Assembly (NCBI GenBank): GCA_036655355.1
Contig: JAVVQG010000002.1
Location: forward strand, 248,001 to 312,000
From: JAUNSR01 sp036655355
GTDB lineage: Bacteria; Bacteroidota; Bacteroidia; Bacteroidales; JAUNSR01
Direction: 5' to 3'
DNA length: 64,000 nucleotides
The position numbers were made by a program, and so were the translations under genes. Positions 45,824 to 54,597 of the stretch are shown here, piece after piece; positions within the stretch are counted from its first letter, which is position 1; each line of letters begins with the position of its first letter. Under the pieces are notes generated by a model. The model made no database searches and had not been told where the DNA came from. It saw nothing but the letters and a program-made list of their open reading frames with translations.

Positions 45824-48082
45824 ATGAATTTCATCACACGAACCTTATTGTTATTACCTCTTTTGGCCGGAGGAGGCATTTGTCTGGCACACAACACACC
45901 CACGCCGGTTGACACGCTCCATGCACTCCAACCCGTCAACTTAGACGAGGTGGTTGTTTCTGTCAATCGCGAAAAGAACCGCAAGTTATTCTTGCCCCGT
46001 CAGATCACCACCCTTCGAAGCGCAGTTATCGCCAATGCCAACACGCGAAGCATGAGCGACCTGTTGATGGAGAGAGGTTCCGTGACGGTACAGAAAAGCC
46101 AACAAGGAGGCGGTAGTCCCGTAATCCGCGGTTTCGAAGCCTCGCGTGTTCTGCTGCAGGTTGACAATGTACGCCTCAACAACCTCATTTACCGCACGGG
46201 ACACCTGCAGAATGCCATTACGGTGGATCAGAACATGCTTGAACGCATCGAAGTACTCTACGGACCCGCCTCCATCGCCTACGGATCGGACGCGTTAGGG
46301 GGAACCGTTCATTTCCACACCCGGAATCCGGAATTGAGAACCTCCTCACTTCTTCCGGCAGCAAAAGGAAACGCTTTCATCCGATACGGAAGTGTCAATA
46401 ACGAACTCACTTCCCACCTCGACATCAACATCGCAGGGAAGAAATTCGCCTCCCTTACCTCATTCACCTATAGCGACTTCGGCGATCTGAAAGCGGGGCG
46501 TCAACGCAATCCATTCCTACCGGAAGAGGACGATTACATCCGTCTGAACAGCTACATCGTATCTGAAAACGGATCGGACGCGGTGCGCGCCAATGGCAAA
46601 CCCCACCTGCAGAAATATTCAGGTTACGCACAATATGACCTGCTGCAGAAATTCCTTTACAAGCCCCACCGTAACACAGAACACCTGATCAACATACAAC
46701 TCTCCAACAGTTCAGACATCAACCGTTACGACCGGTTGACGGAAACAAAAAACGACAAACCGAAATTCGCCGAATGGTATTACGGTCCTCAACTCCGTTT
46801 GATGACCGCCTATGAAGTAAATTCGAAAGAGAAGTTGGGTGCAGACCGCACCTCGCTGGTATTGGCATATCAGCATGTGGAGGAGAGCCGTCACAACCGT
46901 CGCGCGTTCAACGACATTCTGAATAACCGCACCGAAAGCGTAGAGATGCTCACGTTGGGTACCGATTGGGTGAAGCGGATCGGAACGCATACCCTCCACA
47001 CGGGTATCGACGCGATGATGAGTTCGGCCAGCTCTGTAGCATTCGGCGAGAACATCCGTACCGGAGAAATCTCGCCCGTGAGTACCCGCTATGCGGACGG
47101 TGCCAATCGAATGCACAGCGCAGAAACTTATCTGACGCATACTTGGCACATCAATCCGCTTTGGTCTATGCATAATGGAGCACGCTTCGGATACAGCTAT
47201 CTTTTCGCCCGATTCAACGATAAAACCTTTTTTCCATTCCTAGAGGGCACGGTAACACAGCACAATCCCACCTACAGTGTGGCTTCGGGCATCAATTACC
47301 TCCCGGCCGAACGGTGGAAGCTCGCGTTCAACATCGCATCCGGTTTTCGCGTTCCGAACATCGACGACCTTGCCAAAGTATTCGATTCACAAGCGGGACG
47401 TGTGGTGGTACCGAATCCGGAAATCCGTCCCGAACAAACGATCACCGCCGACCTCAACGTCACCTTCCACATAGACGATCACCTGGTTTGGGAAAACGTA
47501 GGGTACGGCACCTATTATTTCAATGCCATCACCTTATCGCCGGCAACGTTGAACGGAAACGATTCGATCCTCTATGACGACGTAATGAGCGAGGTGTACA
47601 CGAGTCGAAATGCGCGACGTGCATTCGTATGGGGTGTTTCAAGTACGCTTCGGGCTCGGCTGGGCGCGGGCTTTTCTGCCGAAGGATCGGTCAGCTATAC
47701 ACGGGGACGAATCCTAGAGGAGCCACGCAACCAACCACTAGACCATATCCCGCCATTATTCGGACGCATCGGGGTAAGTTACAGCGGTTTGAGCGATCGA
47801 ATGTTGGTGGAATTCTATTCGTTGTTCAATGGACGTAAAGCGCTAAAAGATTACAACACCGAAGGGGAAGACAACATCAATTATGCCACTGTGAAGGGAG
47901 CGAAAGGTGCGGGTACGCCGGCTTGGTTCACCTTGAATCTGAAGGCCGGATTCCGCGTGCATCCCCAAATCACGGTTCAGGGAGGCATCGAGAATTTGTT
48001 GGATACCGAATACAGGATGTTCGCCTCCGGTATCAGCTCTCCGGGACGCAACCTGTACCTCACTTTACGGGGTAGTTTCTGA
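45824..48082 (+). CDS. TonB-dependent outer-membrane receptor
   Basis: 752 residues: signal peptide (about 1-22), a TonB-box-like DEVVVS at 41-46, a plug domain with GGGSPVIRGFEASRVLLQVD and IEVLYGPASIAYGSDALGG, then a 22-strand barrel ending in the aromatic C-terminus LYLTLRGSF. The block SGFRVPNIDDLA ... PNPEIRPEQ resembles the FRAP/NPNL region of heme and hemoglobin receptors, but no histidine lies between these motifs, so a heme substrate is only suggested. It has no N-terminal carboxypeptidase-like domain, so it is not a SusC-type transporter. With a 19-base gap it is probably co-transcribed with oxyR. Confidence 0.9.
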   Translation: MNFITRTLLLLPLLAGGGICLAHNTPTPVDTLHALQPVNLDEVVVSVNREKNRKLFLPRQITTLRSAVIANANTRSMSDLLMERGSVTVQKSQQGGGSPVIRGFEASRVLLQVDNVRLNNLIYRTGHLQNAITVDQNMLERIEVLYGPASIAYGSDALGGTVHFHTRNPELRTSSLLPAAKGNAFIRYGSVNNELTSHLDINIAGKKFASLTSFTYSDFGDLKAGRQRNPFLPEEDDYIRLNSYIVSENGSDAVRANGKPHLQKYSGYAQYDLLQKFLYKPHRNTEHLINIQLSNSSDINRYDRLTETKNDKPKFAEWYYGPQLRLMTAYEVNSKEKLGADRTSLVLAYQHVEESRHNRRAFNDILNNRTESVEMLTLGTDWVKRIGTHTLHTGIDAMMSSASSVAFGENIRTGEISPVSTRYADGANRMHSAETYLTHTWHINPLWSMHNGARFGYSYLFARFNDKTFFPFLEGTVTQHNPTYSVASGINYLPAERWKLAFNIASGFRVPNIDDLAKVFDSQAGRVVVPNPEIRPEQTITADLNVTFHIDDHLVWENVGYGTYYFNAITLSPATLNGNDSILYDDVMSEVYTSRNARRAFVWGVSSTLRARLGAGFSAEGSVSYTRGRILEEPRNQPLDHIPPLFGRIGVSYSGLSDRMLVEFYSLFNGRKALKDYNTEGEDNINYATVKGAKGAGTPAWFTLNLKAGFRVHPQITVQGGIENLLDTEYRMFASGISSPGRNLYLTLRGSF

Positions 48083-48544
48083 TTATAAATCTTTTATCTT
48101 GGTGAATATAAAATCGTAACCGGGTTCATTGTCCTCCTTGGTGAGCGGTCTCATTGTTCCTTCTACAATCATAGCCTTTTTTGAACCGACCGACATTAAA
48201 TCCAGGACATTGTAACCCGTTGCGGCTTCCTTCACGAACGCATTATTCACCTCGCTACTTATTATCAATGTGTTTTTAGGATTATATACTTTCGGATTCT
48301 CCGTTAGTAATTTTTCCAAACGAATATAAGCTTTCAGATTTGCATCCGGATTGACTGAAATAACATGTTTATAAGATGACTTCCATGCTTTTTTCAGACT
48401 TTCAGCTTTTATCAGAGCGATACCATCGGATTCCATCGTTGAAATTATAATCTCATCTCGCTTCTGAGATGTTGGAACTTGAGCGAATGTTAAATTAAAC
48501 CCTAGGCTTAACCAAGCAAGAATGAGCAAAATTCGGTTCTTCAT
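48083..48544 (-). CDS. Exported protein of unknown function (153 aa)
   Basis: 153 residues with a signal peptide (MKNRILLILAWLSLGFNLTFAQ). The rest is mixed alpha/beta with no recognised domain; phrases such as NTLIISSEVNNAFVKEA give no family. It is convergent with the TonB receptor gene and the two stop codons are directly adjacent, leaving no room for a separate terminator. The product is presumably periplasmic. Confidence 0.7.
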   Translation of the reverse strand: MKNRILLILAWLSLGFNLTFAQVPTSQKRDEIIISTMESDGIALIKAESLKKAWKSSYKHVISVNPDANLKAYIRLEKLLTENPKVYNPKNTLIISSEVNNAFVKEAATGYNVLDLMSVGSKKAMIVEGTMRPLTKEDNEPGYDFIFTKIKDL

Positions 48545-48636
48545 GATTTGATTTGTTTACATTTATTTTCATAAGATCTAGTGTGTCAACCATATAGACA
48601 CAACAATGAATTACTTAAAGAGGTTCAATGAGTAAG

Positions 48637-49878
48637 TTAATCAAATATTGGCATACTTAATTTAAAAAACACAAGAATATCGTTATCATCCGATTGTAAA
48701 TTATCGATCATGTCGGCAATTGCAGGATCCATCTTCCGATTGGATTTATCGTAATTTTCTTTCAAGTGCAACAGATGGGCTGCCTGAACGTAACCAACTA
48801 AGTAATCTTCGTAAGCAGTTAATACCGAAGCGAAGCGAAATTCCGTATCGTATTCCAGATCGCAAGGCCGGAAAGAGATCATTTTATCTGAAAATTTGTC
48901 GTAATAGCTGTAAAACTCATCCGATACGTCGGGAGTTTGCGTTTTAAACCACAAAAAATTATCGGTAAACAGAATAGGGGGTAACATACGCGTAGAAGAG
49001 AAAAGGAAATCCATGTTGTCACCATTTTCATCGCTCGAATTCAGATCCTCCAACACAAAAGGTTTGTCGAATCCGACATAGTCGAAATGATATTTATGCA
49101 CCAATGTATCTTCTGTGAATTCAAAAAAGTCAGGGGTAAGAAGGGGAGTATACCCAACTCGATCTTGATTCGAACTGAAACTGGTCGGGCTGTAACGAGG
49201 AGTGAAATTCATTGGTGCCGGTAGCGTTCCACCCAAAACGTTCAATGCCGAATCCGTGTACAAGATATTATAATGTTCCAACTCCTGGATATGGGAATTA
49301 TCTTCGGTCCGGTTTACGCCGAATGCAATCCGATTTGGTGTAATAACCCGAATGTTTTGATTACTTCTTAAAGACATCTGTTTCGTAAACAAAAATTGGC
49401 CGTCTAAAGTGAAATAAAACAGTTTATCGAGAAATGCATCATACGCTACCAAGTGTCGGTTAAACGGATCGACGGTGAGAGCGGTGAGTCGAATCATTTC
49501 ACCGGGACCCCTTCCTGTTTTCCCTATTTTGTTAATGTATTTCCCGTCTATATCAAAAAGATATGCCATTCTCGTTTCGACGTCTTGAATGCATATTCGG
49601 TTGTCGAAAATATGAATGTTTTTATATTGCCCCATCAAAGCACTATCTGCGGTTTCAATCGGAATATATTTGAATTCTTCAATTAACGCAGATGTTTTTA
49701 ATTGTTTTTTAGCGGGGTGGGGAACTCTTACTTTGACTACATTACGATCGACTGTGACAAATGTAGTGGTGTCATTCAAGTCTGTTTTCTTCAGATTTTC
49801 CGTTAATACATCATTTTTCTTGTGTTGGCAACCGATGACTGCGAAAAGGAACATCGAACCTAAAATTGTATGCTTCAT
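48637..49878 (-). CDS. 6-bladed beta-propeller lipoprotein
   Basis: 413-residue lipoprotein (lipobox VIGC at about residue 17, then QHKKND). It has the block YLFDIDGKYINKIG followed by the family marker GRGPGEM, and ends in ILVFFKLS-type strands, as in the 6-bladed beta-propeller proteins abundant in Bacteroidales. The ATG overlaps the stop of the upstream RND permease gene (ATGA), so it is translated with the efflux operon. Possible roles are as a ligand- or partner-binding periplasmic/surface accessory of the pump. Function unknown. Confidence 0.82.
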   Translation of the reverse strand: MKHTILGSMFLFAVIGCQHKKNDVLTENLKKTDLNDTTTFVTVDRNVVKVRVPHPAKKQLKTSALIEEFKYIPIETADSALMGQYKNIHIFDNRICIQDVETRMAYLFDIDGKYINKIGKTGRGPGEMIRLTALTVDPFNRHLVAYDAFLDKLFYFTLDGQFLFTKQMSLRSNQNIRVITPNRIAFGVNRTEDNSHIQELEHYNILYTDSALNVLGGTLPAPMNFTPRYSPTSFSSNQDRVGYTPLLTPDFFEFTEDTLVHKYHFDYVGFDKPFVLEDLNSSDENGDNMDFLFSSTRMLPPILFTDNFLWFKTQTPDVSDEFYSYYDKFSDKMISFRPCDLEYDTEFRFASVLTAYEDYLVGYVQAAHLLHLKENYDKSNRKMDPAIADMIDNLQSDDNDILVFFKLSMPIFD

Positions 49879-52800
49879 TGTTTCTTATTAGATTTTAGAT
49901 TAATTGTGAAAATAGGCAAGAACAGATAAATACCGATTACGGAGAAGATGAGTCCCCCGATGGTTCCCGCGGCGAGGGGAAACCAAAACGCTTCTTTATC
50001 CGAGCCGATTAAGAACGGGATAAACCCCAGGATTGTAGAGACTACTGTTAGGAATATGGGGGTGATTTTGGCATTCCACGCTTTCAGATATACCCGTACA
50101 GGGTCTTTGAAAGGATAGGTGCGATTCAAACGATTGTATTCATTCAATATATAGATACTCGCATTCACCGTTATTCCGCACAACAGGATGAAAGATGCGA
50201 AGCCACCCTGATCGAAGTTCAGCTTAAACAAATAAAACGTCAGAAAAACGCCGATATAGGATATTGGAATCACACAGATTACCGCTAAAGGTTGCCTCAG
50301 GGAATTGAACAGAATAGAGGTAGTAAAGAATATGATCGCGATGATCAACAACAACAACAGATATTGTCCCTTGGATTTATTATTCCAGCCCCCCCTTTGA
50401 TCAACGGATTTCGCACTATACCCCATTGGGAGCGTTTTATTGTATTGCTTCAGAACCCGTTCCTGAATCTTGGCGGCCTGACTTGAGGATCCGATGTATT
50501 CATATTGCAGACAAAGTCGGTATTGTTGATCCACTTTCACCACTTCCTGCGCTACCTGCTGTTTCTCAATTTTAGCCAAACGATTCATCTTATATGCGCG
50601 GGCACTTCTCCCCTGTGGGATGTGCTGCATTCCCCACACATCTACCGTAGAAGCCTGGCGGGAGAAGAGTTTCACTTTTTCCTGTTCATCTGCTCCCGGA
50701 TAAAGCGTGGCCACATGAAGATCATGCCCGAATAGAGGCGAAAAAGAGGAAAATAACTGCCCCGGCGATATGCTGTCTCTGCTCAAGGATTTACGATCCA
50801 GATCAAACACAAACTCTTTGTAATCGTCTTTCCACCACGAATACTGAGAATTGATCAGAACCTCTTTGATGCGACGGTATCCCAATAACGTATCCCGTAA
50901 TGCTTCGGCATGCGCATACAATTCATCGTAATTATATCCATACAACTCTATTCGGCTGGAACCCGCCGTTTCGCGAACATCATTACTAAATCCCTGATCT
51001 TGGAGACCATATACCCCCCAACTTCCTCCTCCGAGTTGAAATGCTTTGGTTATCACCTCGCTTTTCAACTGATATGGAAATCCACCTTTCTCCGACTGAG
51101 GGGTAAAATAGACATTGATCTGGGCCTGCCGGGCACTATGAACCGATGTCTGAAACTGACGGATGCCATCGTATGTAGTTAAGTATGCCTCCATCTTCTC
51201 TACCAAACTATTCATCTGCGAGAGCGTGGTGCCGTTCGGCATCGAAGCAGTGATCGTCAATACCGTCTCCCCTTTGCGAGAGAAATAACTTCCTTCATAC
51301 ACCTTCTCCACAAAAAGGCGAAGCGTTCCACCGAACATTATATTCATTACCGGCTTCACATTACTCTTGTAAAGATCGGATCCGGCCAGCTTGTTGTAAT
51401 ATTCACCCAACAACGTCAAACGGGCGTTCCCTTCCGGTTCGATTTTGTCGGGTAAAAGGAACAAAGGCAACCCAAAGGCTAATACCAACAACGCAACGGC
51501 ACTCTTTCTCCTCGAGCTTAAAAATTTGATTTGTGCCCTATAATAATGGGAAAAGAGCAATGTCAGACGTCGGGTGGCACGCTTGCGGAACGGCGACTGC
51601 TTCTCTTGCACCAAGCCTAACTTCTCTTGATGTGCAGGTACAAAGAACAAGGCGATCAGCAGCGAAACGGCCAGATTGATGATGACCACCGCGGCAAAAT
51701 CCTGAAGATTCAAACGCAATGACTCATCTAAAAAGAAGATGATCACCAAAGCCCCGATGGTGGTGAGCGTGGCCGCCAAAATGGCAAGAAACGCTTTCCG
51801 GTTGCGTCGGATGCGGATATGATCCGCCATCACGATAGTATTATCAATAACCAGACTCAGCGAAATCGTGATGCCGGCCAAAGAGTAAAGCTGAATCTCC
51901 AATCCGGCCAGGTAATAAAAAATAAATGCGATCGAGAGATTCACCAACAGGCTCAACACGATTAAAAGAAGATAACGCAAACTCCGGCTGATCAACAATA
52001 CGAATAACAAGAGAATCAGAATGGTAAGAAAGGTACGAACATACACTTTCTGTAATTCCTTCCGGATGTATTCAGTGGCATCATACCGTTTGTGAAGTTC
52101 ATAACCGCTCGGCAGTCCCTTCTCAAAAGAGGCGATCTCGTCGGCAATGCGGTTGCCTAGTTCCAATTGATTGACATGTTCATCCGCCACAAAAGAGATA
52201 TAAACCGAATTGAGACCGTTGATGCGGAAATATCCCCTAGGCGTCTCCTCCCGGTGCGTCACCTTTACCAGCTGGTCCAGACGCACCAAAGCGCCCCACC
52301 TGTCGGCTACGGTAATCGCACTCGGATCAAACTGCGAGTTGTCGCCCTCCGGACTCAAAGCCAGACGGATCCATCGCTTCTGTTCTCCATTTGTCTCCTC
52401 TTGAATTGCCGTCCCTAAGAACTCGCGGTTGTAATGCTTCCCGATGGCACTTCGGATCTCCTCTAAGCCGATTCCGAGCCGACTGAGTTGCGATGCATCG
52501 TATTCCAACCGATATTCCGTGGGAGTAGCGCCGCTCACCTGAATTCTGTAAATGCCGGGAATATGAGACAACCGTCTGGTGATCTCACGCTCCGCATATC
52601 GTTGAATCACAATGGCCGATGCGGGAGCATTCAAGGTATAAGTCAGAAACGGACCGTTACTTTTATCGTCGGGAGACTGCATCGTTATGGAGGGGTAACT
52701 GACCGATTCGGGCAGTTGACTCCATGCCTGTCGAACAATGGCCGAGGCTTCGAAACGGGCACTCTCGGTATTCGTATGGCGGTCAAAAGCCAAAGAAATC

Positions 52801-53057
52801 GTGCCCCACCCGTTGCCCGATGTAGAAGAAATAGATTTTACGCCCCGAATTCGACACAACATTGATTCGAGTAAAGAGGTAGCCTGCATCTCCACTACGC
52901 GCGAAGAACTCCCCGCCATATTAAATTGCACCGTCAACCGGGGCAACGTATCAGAAGGAGCAAGTTTTACGGGTAATAAAGGCAGAAAAGCGATACCGGC
53001 CAGAGCCACCGCCAGAAAAACCACCAGAATGGAAAATGCCGATATTTTAAATTTCAT
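49875..53057 (-). CDS. RND efflux permease, second copy
   Basis: 1060-residue inner-membrane transporter of the RND superfamily. The N-terminal helix and two large periplasmic loops are evident, and TM4 reads LSLVIDNTIVMADHI, keeping the first essential Asp but with Asn in the second acidic position. The TM10 region reads GITVNASIYILNEY, with no lysine. It is quite different from the RND encoded two genes upstream, so not a recent duplicate. With one adaptor and one TolC in the operon, a mixed pump of two RND subunits (as in MdtBC) is possible. Substrate not predictable. Confidence 0.88.
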   Translation of the reverse strand: MKFKISAFSILVVFLAVALAGIAFLPLLPVKLAPSDTLPRLTVQFNMAGSSSRVVEMQATSLLESMLCRIRGVKSISSTSGNGWGTISLAFDRHTNTESARFEASAIVRQAWSQLPESVSYPSITMQSPDDKSNGPFLTYTLNAPASAIVIQRYAEREITRRLSHIPGIYRIQVSGATPTEYRLEYDASQLSRLGIGLEEIRSAIGKHYNREFLGTAIQEETNGEQKRWIRLALSPEGDNSQFDPSAITVADRWGALVRLDQLVKVTHREETPRGYFRINGLNSVYISFVADEHVNQLELGNRIADEIASFEKGLPSGYELHKRYDATEYIRKELQKVYVRTFLTILILLLFVLLISRSLRYLLLIVLSLLVNLSIAFIFYYLAGLEIQLYSLAGITISLSLVIDNTIVMADHIRIRRNRKAFLAILAATLTTIGALVIIFFLDESLRLNLQDFAAVVIINLAVSLLIALFFVPAHQEKLGLVQEKQSPFRKRATRRLTLLFSHYYRAQIKFLSSRRKSAVALLVLAFGLPLFLLPDKIEPEGNARLTLLGEYYNKLAGSDLYKSNVKPVMNIMFGGTLRLFVEKVYEGSYFSRKGETVLTITASMPNGTTLSQMNSLVEKMEAYLTTYDGIRQFQTSVHSARQAQINVYFTPQSEKGGFPYQLKSEVITKAFQLGGGSWGVYGLQDQGFSNDVRETAGSSRIELYGYNYDELYAHAEALRDTLLGYRRIKEVLINSQYSWWKDDYKEFVFDLDRKSLSRDSISPGQLFSSFSPLFGHDLHVATLYPGADEQEKVKLFSRQASTVDVWGMQHIPQGRSARAYKMNRLAKIEKQQVAQEVVKVDQQYRLCLQYEYIGSSSQAAKIQERVLKQYNKTLPMGYSAKSVDQRGGWNNKSKGQYLLLLLIIAIIFFTTSILFNSLRQPLAVICVIPISYIGVFLTFYLFKLNFDQGGFASFILLCGITVNASIYILNEYNRLNRTYPFKDPVRVYLKAWNAKITPIFLTVVSTILGFIPFLIGSDKEAFWFPLAAGTIGGLIFSVIGIYLFLPIFTINLKSNKKQ

Positions 53058-53082
53058 AGCAATCGATAAATCTGTTGTTCTT

Positions 53083-54555
53083 TTAAATCTCCTCTTTAAG
53101 ACGCACCATCGGAATTCCTTTTTCGAAATCGTACAAAGTCAACTTCCGTATCTTAAAATAACTCAGCCAATAATTCTTCAGAGCCGTCACATAATTCTGT
53201 TGTGCCGATTGCTGCCTATTTTGCGAAAGGGTAAGGCTATTGATATCACTCTGCCCGATCATAAAACGCTGACGGGTTTCCTGATAGGCAAGGTCCGCCA
53301 GATCGAGCGCTTCCCTTGCACTTGCGATCAGTTGTACACGAACGTTGAAATCACTCACCGTCATGATCACTTCCTCCTCTACAGACACCTCCTTCTGACG
53401 TGCTGTCACCCGATTCACATTCAGGTTATTCCGGGCGATATTCCGTTTTCCTTTTCGGATGCCCCAATCCACCAACGGGATAGAAACCGAAAGGGTAACA
53501 ATATCCTGCTGAAGCAGATCCCGATACGCCTCCCCCAGGTTGTCGGCAACCTGATTAAATCCGACACTGGCATTTACCGATGCATTGAACATCGCTTCGC
53601 GTGAGGTTTTGTCTACTTGCTGCTGCGCTTCAAGAATTCGCTGCTGCATTTCAATGAGATCGGGGTTATTCTCTCGTGCCATCGAGAGCGCTTCATCCAC
53701 CGTAATCGTATTTACCCTCGGATGGAGGGGCAACGTAAGGCGTATGGCGGTGCTTTTGTCAAAATTCAGGTAAGAGGCCAATGAAAACATGGCGCGCTTT
53801 AATGCGATGGATGCATTTTCGAGTGCATTGCGGGCATTCACCACATCGAGTTTCAACGTCAGCAGATCGGCTTTACTGATCGAAGCGATCCGATGCCGCC
53901 GTTCTCCCGTTGCATACAAGGTATCCGCATAGGTCACACTTTCGCGTGCAAGGTCGTATTCAGCCTGCGCCATTGCCAAAGCAAAAAAGTATTCCGTAGC
54001 CGTTTCACTGATCTCCTCGCGCGAATAGAGATATTTCCGTTTCACCTTTTGATATTTCAGAGGCTCTATCCGGCGCTCCCACTTGAAGGGGTTGTAACCC
54101 AATAACTCCTGTGAATACCCCAGCCGAACGGGGACGGAGGAAAACTGACTGTAAGTGTCCACCCCCCTATTCCGAAGATAGCCCAACCGACTGTCTAACG
54201 TAAATCTACCCCCAAGTAAATCAAAGTTCTGATTCACCTGTAAGGCACCTCCGGCATAAAAGGACTCCTGTTTGCGATACACATCCACATTATTCTCGAA
54301 ATCATAACGACTGGTAAAATCGCGGTAATACTGTGCCGGCGTCAGGTTCAGCGAGAGACTCGGCAAACGGCCGGCTTTAAAATTTCGGAATTCCCAATAG
54401 CCGCTCAAATACTCGCTCTCATTTCGAAAGGCCTGCAAAGAGCTGTCAGCTGCAATCGCAATCGCGCGGTCTAAGGTCAGTACAACTTCCTGGCCATACA
54501 AAACTGATGCTGTGTTTACACACAGAATCAGTATAATCAATCTCATTCGGTTCAT
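53083..54555 (-). CDS. TolC-family outer-membrane efflux channel
   Basis: 490 residues from the ATG at 54555 (MNRMRLIILILCVNTASVLYGQ, a normal signal peptide); an upstream ATG at 54582 would add a polar extension. Two related halves contain long amphipathic helices rich in Ala, Gln, Arg and Glu (EAQQQVDKTSREA, LSQNRQQSAQQNYVTAL), as in TolC trimers. The gene lies between two RND permease genes, 42 bases after the first and 25 before the second. It forms the outer-membrane exit duct of the pump. Confidence 0.88.
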   Translation of the reverse strand: MNRMRLIILILCVNTASVLYGQEVVLTLDRAIAIAADSSLQAFRNESEYLSGYWEFRNFKAGRLPSLSLNLTPAQYYRDFTSRYDFENNVDVYRKQESFYAGGALQVNQNFDLLGGRFTLDSRLGYLRNRGVDTYSQFSSVPVRLGYSQELLGYNPFKWERRIEPLKYQKVKRKYLYSREEISETATEYFFALAMAQAEYDLARESVTYADTLYATGERRHRIASISKADLLTLKLDVVNARNALENASIALKRAMFSLASYLNFDKSTAIRLTLPLHPRVNTITVDEALSMARENNPDLIEMQQRILEAQQQVDKTSREAMFNASVNASVGFNQVADNLGEAYRDLLQQDIVTLSVSIPLVDWGIRKGKRNIARNNLNVNRVTARQKEVSVEEEVIMTVSDFNVRVQLIASAREALDLADLAYQETRQRFMIGQSDINSLTLSQNRQQSAQQNYVTALKNYWLSYFKIRKLTLYDFEKGIPMVRLKEEI

Positions 54556-54597
54556 TTGTATGTCGTCTATTTTTAACATCAAGGTGAGATGCGTCGT

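Noticed and set aside
48582..48602. Inverted repeat TGTGTC-N9-GACACA after the propeller gene
   Set aside because: Six-base arms with a nine-base loop and no T-run; too weak to call a terminator or operator.
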